From the NCBI GenBank assembly GCA_026770615.1, contig MU631726.1, positions 50,215-60,854 of the forward strand: a DNA stretch of 10,640 nucleotides. Reading direction: 5' to 3'. A program made the position numbers and the translations under genes. The stretch is from Pavlovales sp. CCMP2436 (lineage: Eukaryota; Haptophyta; Pavlovophyceae; Pavlovales). Below, piece by piece: positions 9,440 to 10,640 of this stretch. The notes under the pieces are model-generated. The model was not told where the DNA came from, searched no databases, and saw nothing but the letters and a program-made list of their open reading frames with translations. How positions within the stretch are numbered: the first letter of the stretch is position 1; every line of letters begins with the position of its first letter.

Positions 9440-9518
9440 GGATAGCCTACACACACCAAGCCACGTGCTAGGCTGTACCCGCATTTGCGGGTACAGCATA
9501 GCACGGTTCAGGCTACCC
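9440..9518. repeat. Strong two-part hairpin
   Basis: The inner stem pairs 9465-9482 with 9487-9504: 17 of 18 positions match across a 4-base loop, with one G-A mismatch. An outer stem pairs GGATAGCCT (9440-9448) with AGGCTACCC (9510-9518), 8 of 9. A short T-run (9524-9529) follows on the + strand. It lies just upstream of the minus-strand pseudogene. It could be a transcript 3'-end hairpin, as used by some giant viruses, the core of a small palindromic element, or a recombination site. Confidence 0.75.
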
Positions 9519-9724
9519 GGAGGTTTTTTGCGTGTATGATTTGTTGTAATTATGCGCAGGATCGCGGCGGCGCGATGCGACGACGAGCAAGGATCGTGGC
9601 GGAGAGAAGACTCGGAGAGTAAGATAGCACATGAGACGACCGATGCGCTGACCCTCCCATGTCATGTCCGTACGCCTTCGGGCTGCAAGTCGGGGAACGT
9701 TAAAAGAACTAGTATTAAAAAAAA
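9519..9724. other. Stretch with no recognisable gene
   Basis: The + strand is open for 61 codons from 9552 with no conserved motif. A short direct repeat (AGGATCGCGGCGG at 9559-9571, AGGATCGTGGCGG at 9590-9602) is present. The region ends in an A-run (9717-9724) next to the fold-back repeat. I see no gene, RNA or promoter I can support. Confidence 0.4.
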
Positions 9725-10080
9725 GCCAGGGGAGTAGGGGTCGGTAACGTGAAAATCTTTATAAATGAGCTTTGTCGCAACTATTTGGAATCGCCGCTCT
9801 CTCAAAGCCTGGATCCAGTGGCCGCGGGCATTCACCAGGCGAGACGAGGAGACCTCGTTGCGCACGTGCGCTGGTACCTCCGGAAGCAGAACACGCACGC
9901 GCGCGTGCTCGTGCAGTCACGCGTGAAGGTCGCGGACCAGAACGCGCGCGGCGTAAAGGACGCCGGGCTCACGACGTCTCCTCGCCTCGCCCGGTGAGGG
10001 CTCGCGGCCACTGGATCCAAGCTTTGAGCGAGCGGTGATTCAAAAAGTGTTTTTTACTGGCGTGCCCGACCCCTACTCCT
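9725..10080. mobile_element. MITE-like fold-back element with about 75-bp inverted arms
   Basis: The left arm (9784-9858) and right arm (9971-10045) are inverted copies at roughly 85 percent identity, including a perfect core GGATCCAGTGGCCGCG. Further out, GGAGTAGGGGTCGG (9731-9744) matches in reverse complement at 10066-10079, with diverged AT-rich DNA between. The 112-base centre is GC-rich and encodes nothing recognisable. The arms read the same peptide motif RGHWIQAL-ER on opposite strands, as expected from the inverted arrangement. A miniature inverted-repeat transposable element is the simplest reading. No target-site duplication is evident. Confidence 0.55.
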
Positions 10081-10382
10081 GTCCGATAAAGACCCGTACG
10101 TTCTCCACCAAAGTAAAACTAGGTAAGACCGCGTCAAGCCACGGAGAAAATGCCATCATTTTTCCCGAGGCTTGGTACAGGGGATTGCGGGCAATAAGAG
10201 GGCGAATTTTGAGCTTGAGGCTGAGATTCTTAGCAAATTAAATGCAAACAATGCGTAAATTTGCTGAAAGTACATACGAACAATGCAAAAAACGAGGCTC
10301 AGTTTTTAAACTACGGCTTCTTATTGCCCGCGACACCCTGTAGTGGACGTCCGGGTCTCAATCGGACAGCCCCTACTCCCCT
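9728..10382. repeat. Three copies of an AGGGGAGTAGGGG-type motif
   Basis: AGGGGAGTAGGGG at 9728-9740 is matched perfectly in reverse complement at 10370-10382. A third, slightly shorter inverted copy lies at about 10069-10080. The copies mark the outer edges of the first fold-back element and of the combined two-part repeat region, so they behave like terminal repeats of one or two nested elements. Confidence 0.55.
10081..10367. repeat. Second fold-back structure, nested inverted repeats
   Basis: GTCCGATAAAGACCCGTACGT (10081-10101) pairs with 10347-10367 at 18 of 21 positions. GCGGGCAATAAGA (10187-10199) pairs perfectly with 10319-10331, flanked by further diverged matches (TACAGGG on the outside, GAGGCTGAG/CTCAG on the inside). 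The centre has TTAGCAAATT (10230-10239) against AATTTGCTGA (10258-10267). The left arm is about 70 bases longer than the right, so it is an imperfect palindrome. It directly abuts the preceding fold-back element. The + strand is open at 10035-10241 but the frame is probably incidental. Confidence 0.55.
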
Positions 10383-10437
10383 GACCCGCATCGATATTTC
10401 CTGAAGTTAAGACCTGGCCCGGTTTGTTATATATTTA
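10383..10437. other. Spacer between fold-back repeats and right inverted repeat
   Basis: These bases turn AT-rich towards the right terminal repeat (TTATATATTTA at 10427-10437). The last eight bases extend the match to the left repeat if one base is skipped. No gene is seen. Confidence 0.4.
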
Positions 10438-10468
10438 TGATAGGGATTCAAGCTGGCGTCTGACTGTT
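10438..10468 (-). repeat. Right 31-bp terminal inverted repeat
   Basis: TGATAGGGATTCAAGC and the following 15 bases are the exact reverse complement of 76-106. The sequence outside (AGTTATATATGG) does not match the left flank beyond two bases. Confidence 0.85.
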
Positions 10469-10640
10469 AGTTATATATGGCCGGACGGCCTCGCGTTGCC
10501 TGGTTTGGCTCCTTCGGCTCCTTCTTCAACTAGTCCTTCCACCGCGCTCCCGCGCGGCGGCCCGCGCCCTGCACGCGCGAACAAGTTCACGGCATTCAAA
10601 ACCCAAACCCGCCATCAAGTGGACTCGCTCGCGCTCGACG
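10469..10640 (+). other. Right outer flank, possible exon of a host gene running off the window
   Basis: GC rises again outside the repeat. One + strand frame is open to the window end and reads a Pro/Ser/Ala-rich stretch, then NKFTAFKTQTRHQVDS. A pyrimidine-rich GGCTCCTTCGGCTCCTTCTTC followed by AACTAG ending at 10532 would make a reasonable splice acceptor, giving an exon from 10533. A TATATATGG and a GGCCGGACGGCC palindrome lie at 10472-10490. No family is recognisable; this may also be non-coding. Confidence 0.25.

Larger units (their letters stand above)
76..10468. mobile_element. About 10.4-kb unit bounded by perfect 31-bp inverted repeats; possible TIR element enclosing separase
   Basis: Bases 76-106 and 10438-10468 are perfect reverse complements, and allowing one unpaired base (107) the match runs on through 108-115 and 10430-10437. 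The enclosed DNA holds an AT-rich viral-like gene fragment, the whole separase gene and a region of fold-back repeats. No transposase, integrase, polymerase or capsid gene is recognisable inside, so any element would be non-autonomous or decayed. The outer flanks share at most the two bases AG, so there is no clear target-site duplication. Alternatives are two inverted remnants of one element, inverted recombination sites, or an assembly or amplification artefact. The repeat is seen directly; calling the unit a mobile element is inference. Confidence 0.33.

Noticed and set aside
9263..9445. Sixty-codon + strand open frame
   Set aside because: It is antisense to the minus-strand remnant, which has more protein-like pieces; no motif seen.
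9440..9518. tRNA gene
   Set aside because: The structure is a long single hairpin with a 4-base loop; there is no cloverleaf or anticodon arm, despite a GGTTCA stretch.
10035..10241. Sixty-eight-codon + strand open frame
   Set aside because: It spans the junction of two inverted-repeat structures, so the open frame is more likely incidental, though an exapted fragment is not excluded.
66..10478. Target-site duplication next to the inverted repeats
   Set aside because: The bases outside the repeats (ATTCAG on the left, AGTTAT on the right) share only AG, too short to support a duplication.
1..10640. CRISPR array or prokaryotic operon
   Set aside because: No regularly spaced direct repeats, no Shine-Dalgarno spacing and clear spliceosomal introns point to a eukaryote.

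Overview
The window looks like nuclear DNA of a GC-rich unicellular eukaryote, most likely a microalga. A long, very GC-rich, alanine-rich coding block (about 1711-8816) has two short GT-AG introns near its 5' end and ends in an unmistakable separase (peptidase C50) catalytic domain. The lineage (haptophyte, pelagophyte, chlorophyte or other) cannot be fixed from this sequence alone. The separase is complete at its C-terminus, with the catalytic His in GHGSG and Cys in MGCSSG, and the spliced model of about 2297 residues is in the full-length range for separases.

The separase block is bracketed by DNA of quite different composition. On the left (about 97-1548, + strand) is an AT-rich, Asn/Ser-rich, repeat-containing coding sequence that resembles fibre-like genes of large algal DNA viruses. 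It lacks its own start, is broken by at least two one-base deletions in A-runs, and is best read as a decayed viral or mobile-element gene fragment. On the right (8817-10437) is DNA of intermediate GC: a minus-strand pseudogene remnant (8976 to about 9436), a strong two-part hairpin (9440-9518), and two adjacent fold-back (MITE-like) inverted-repeat structures (about 9725-10385).

The most striking structural signal is a perfect 31-bp inverted repeat at 76-106 and 10438-10468, extendable to about 40 bp with one gap. It encloses the viral-like fragment, the whole separase gene and the right-hand repeat region in one unit of about 10.4 kb. This could be the terminal inverted repeat of a mobile element that carries or was invaded by host DNA, two inverted remnants of one element, or sites for inversion. 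No convincing target-site duplication is visible. Outside the repeats lie short, higher-GC flanks that may be ends of host exons.

Functionally the only gene that can be called intact is separase, the cysteine protease that cleaves cohesin at anaphase. The surrounding features look like inserted, decaying genome parasites that abut its start and stop and may have replaced its original promoter and 3' flank.
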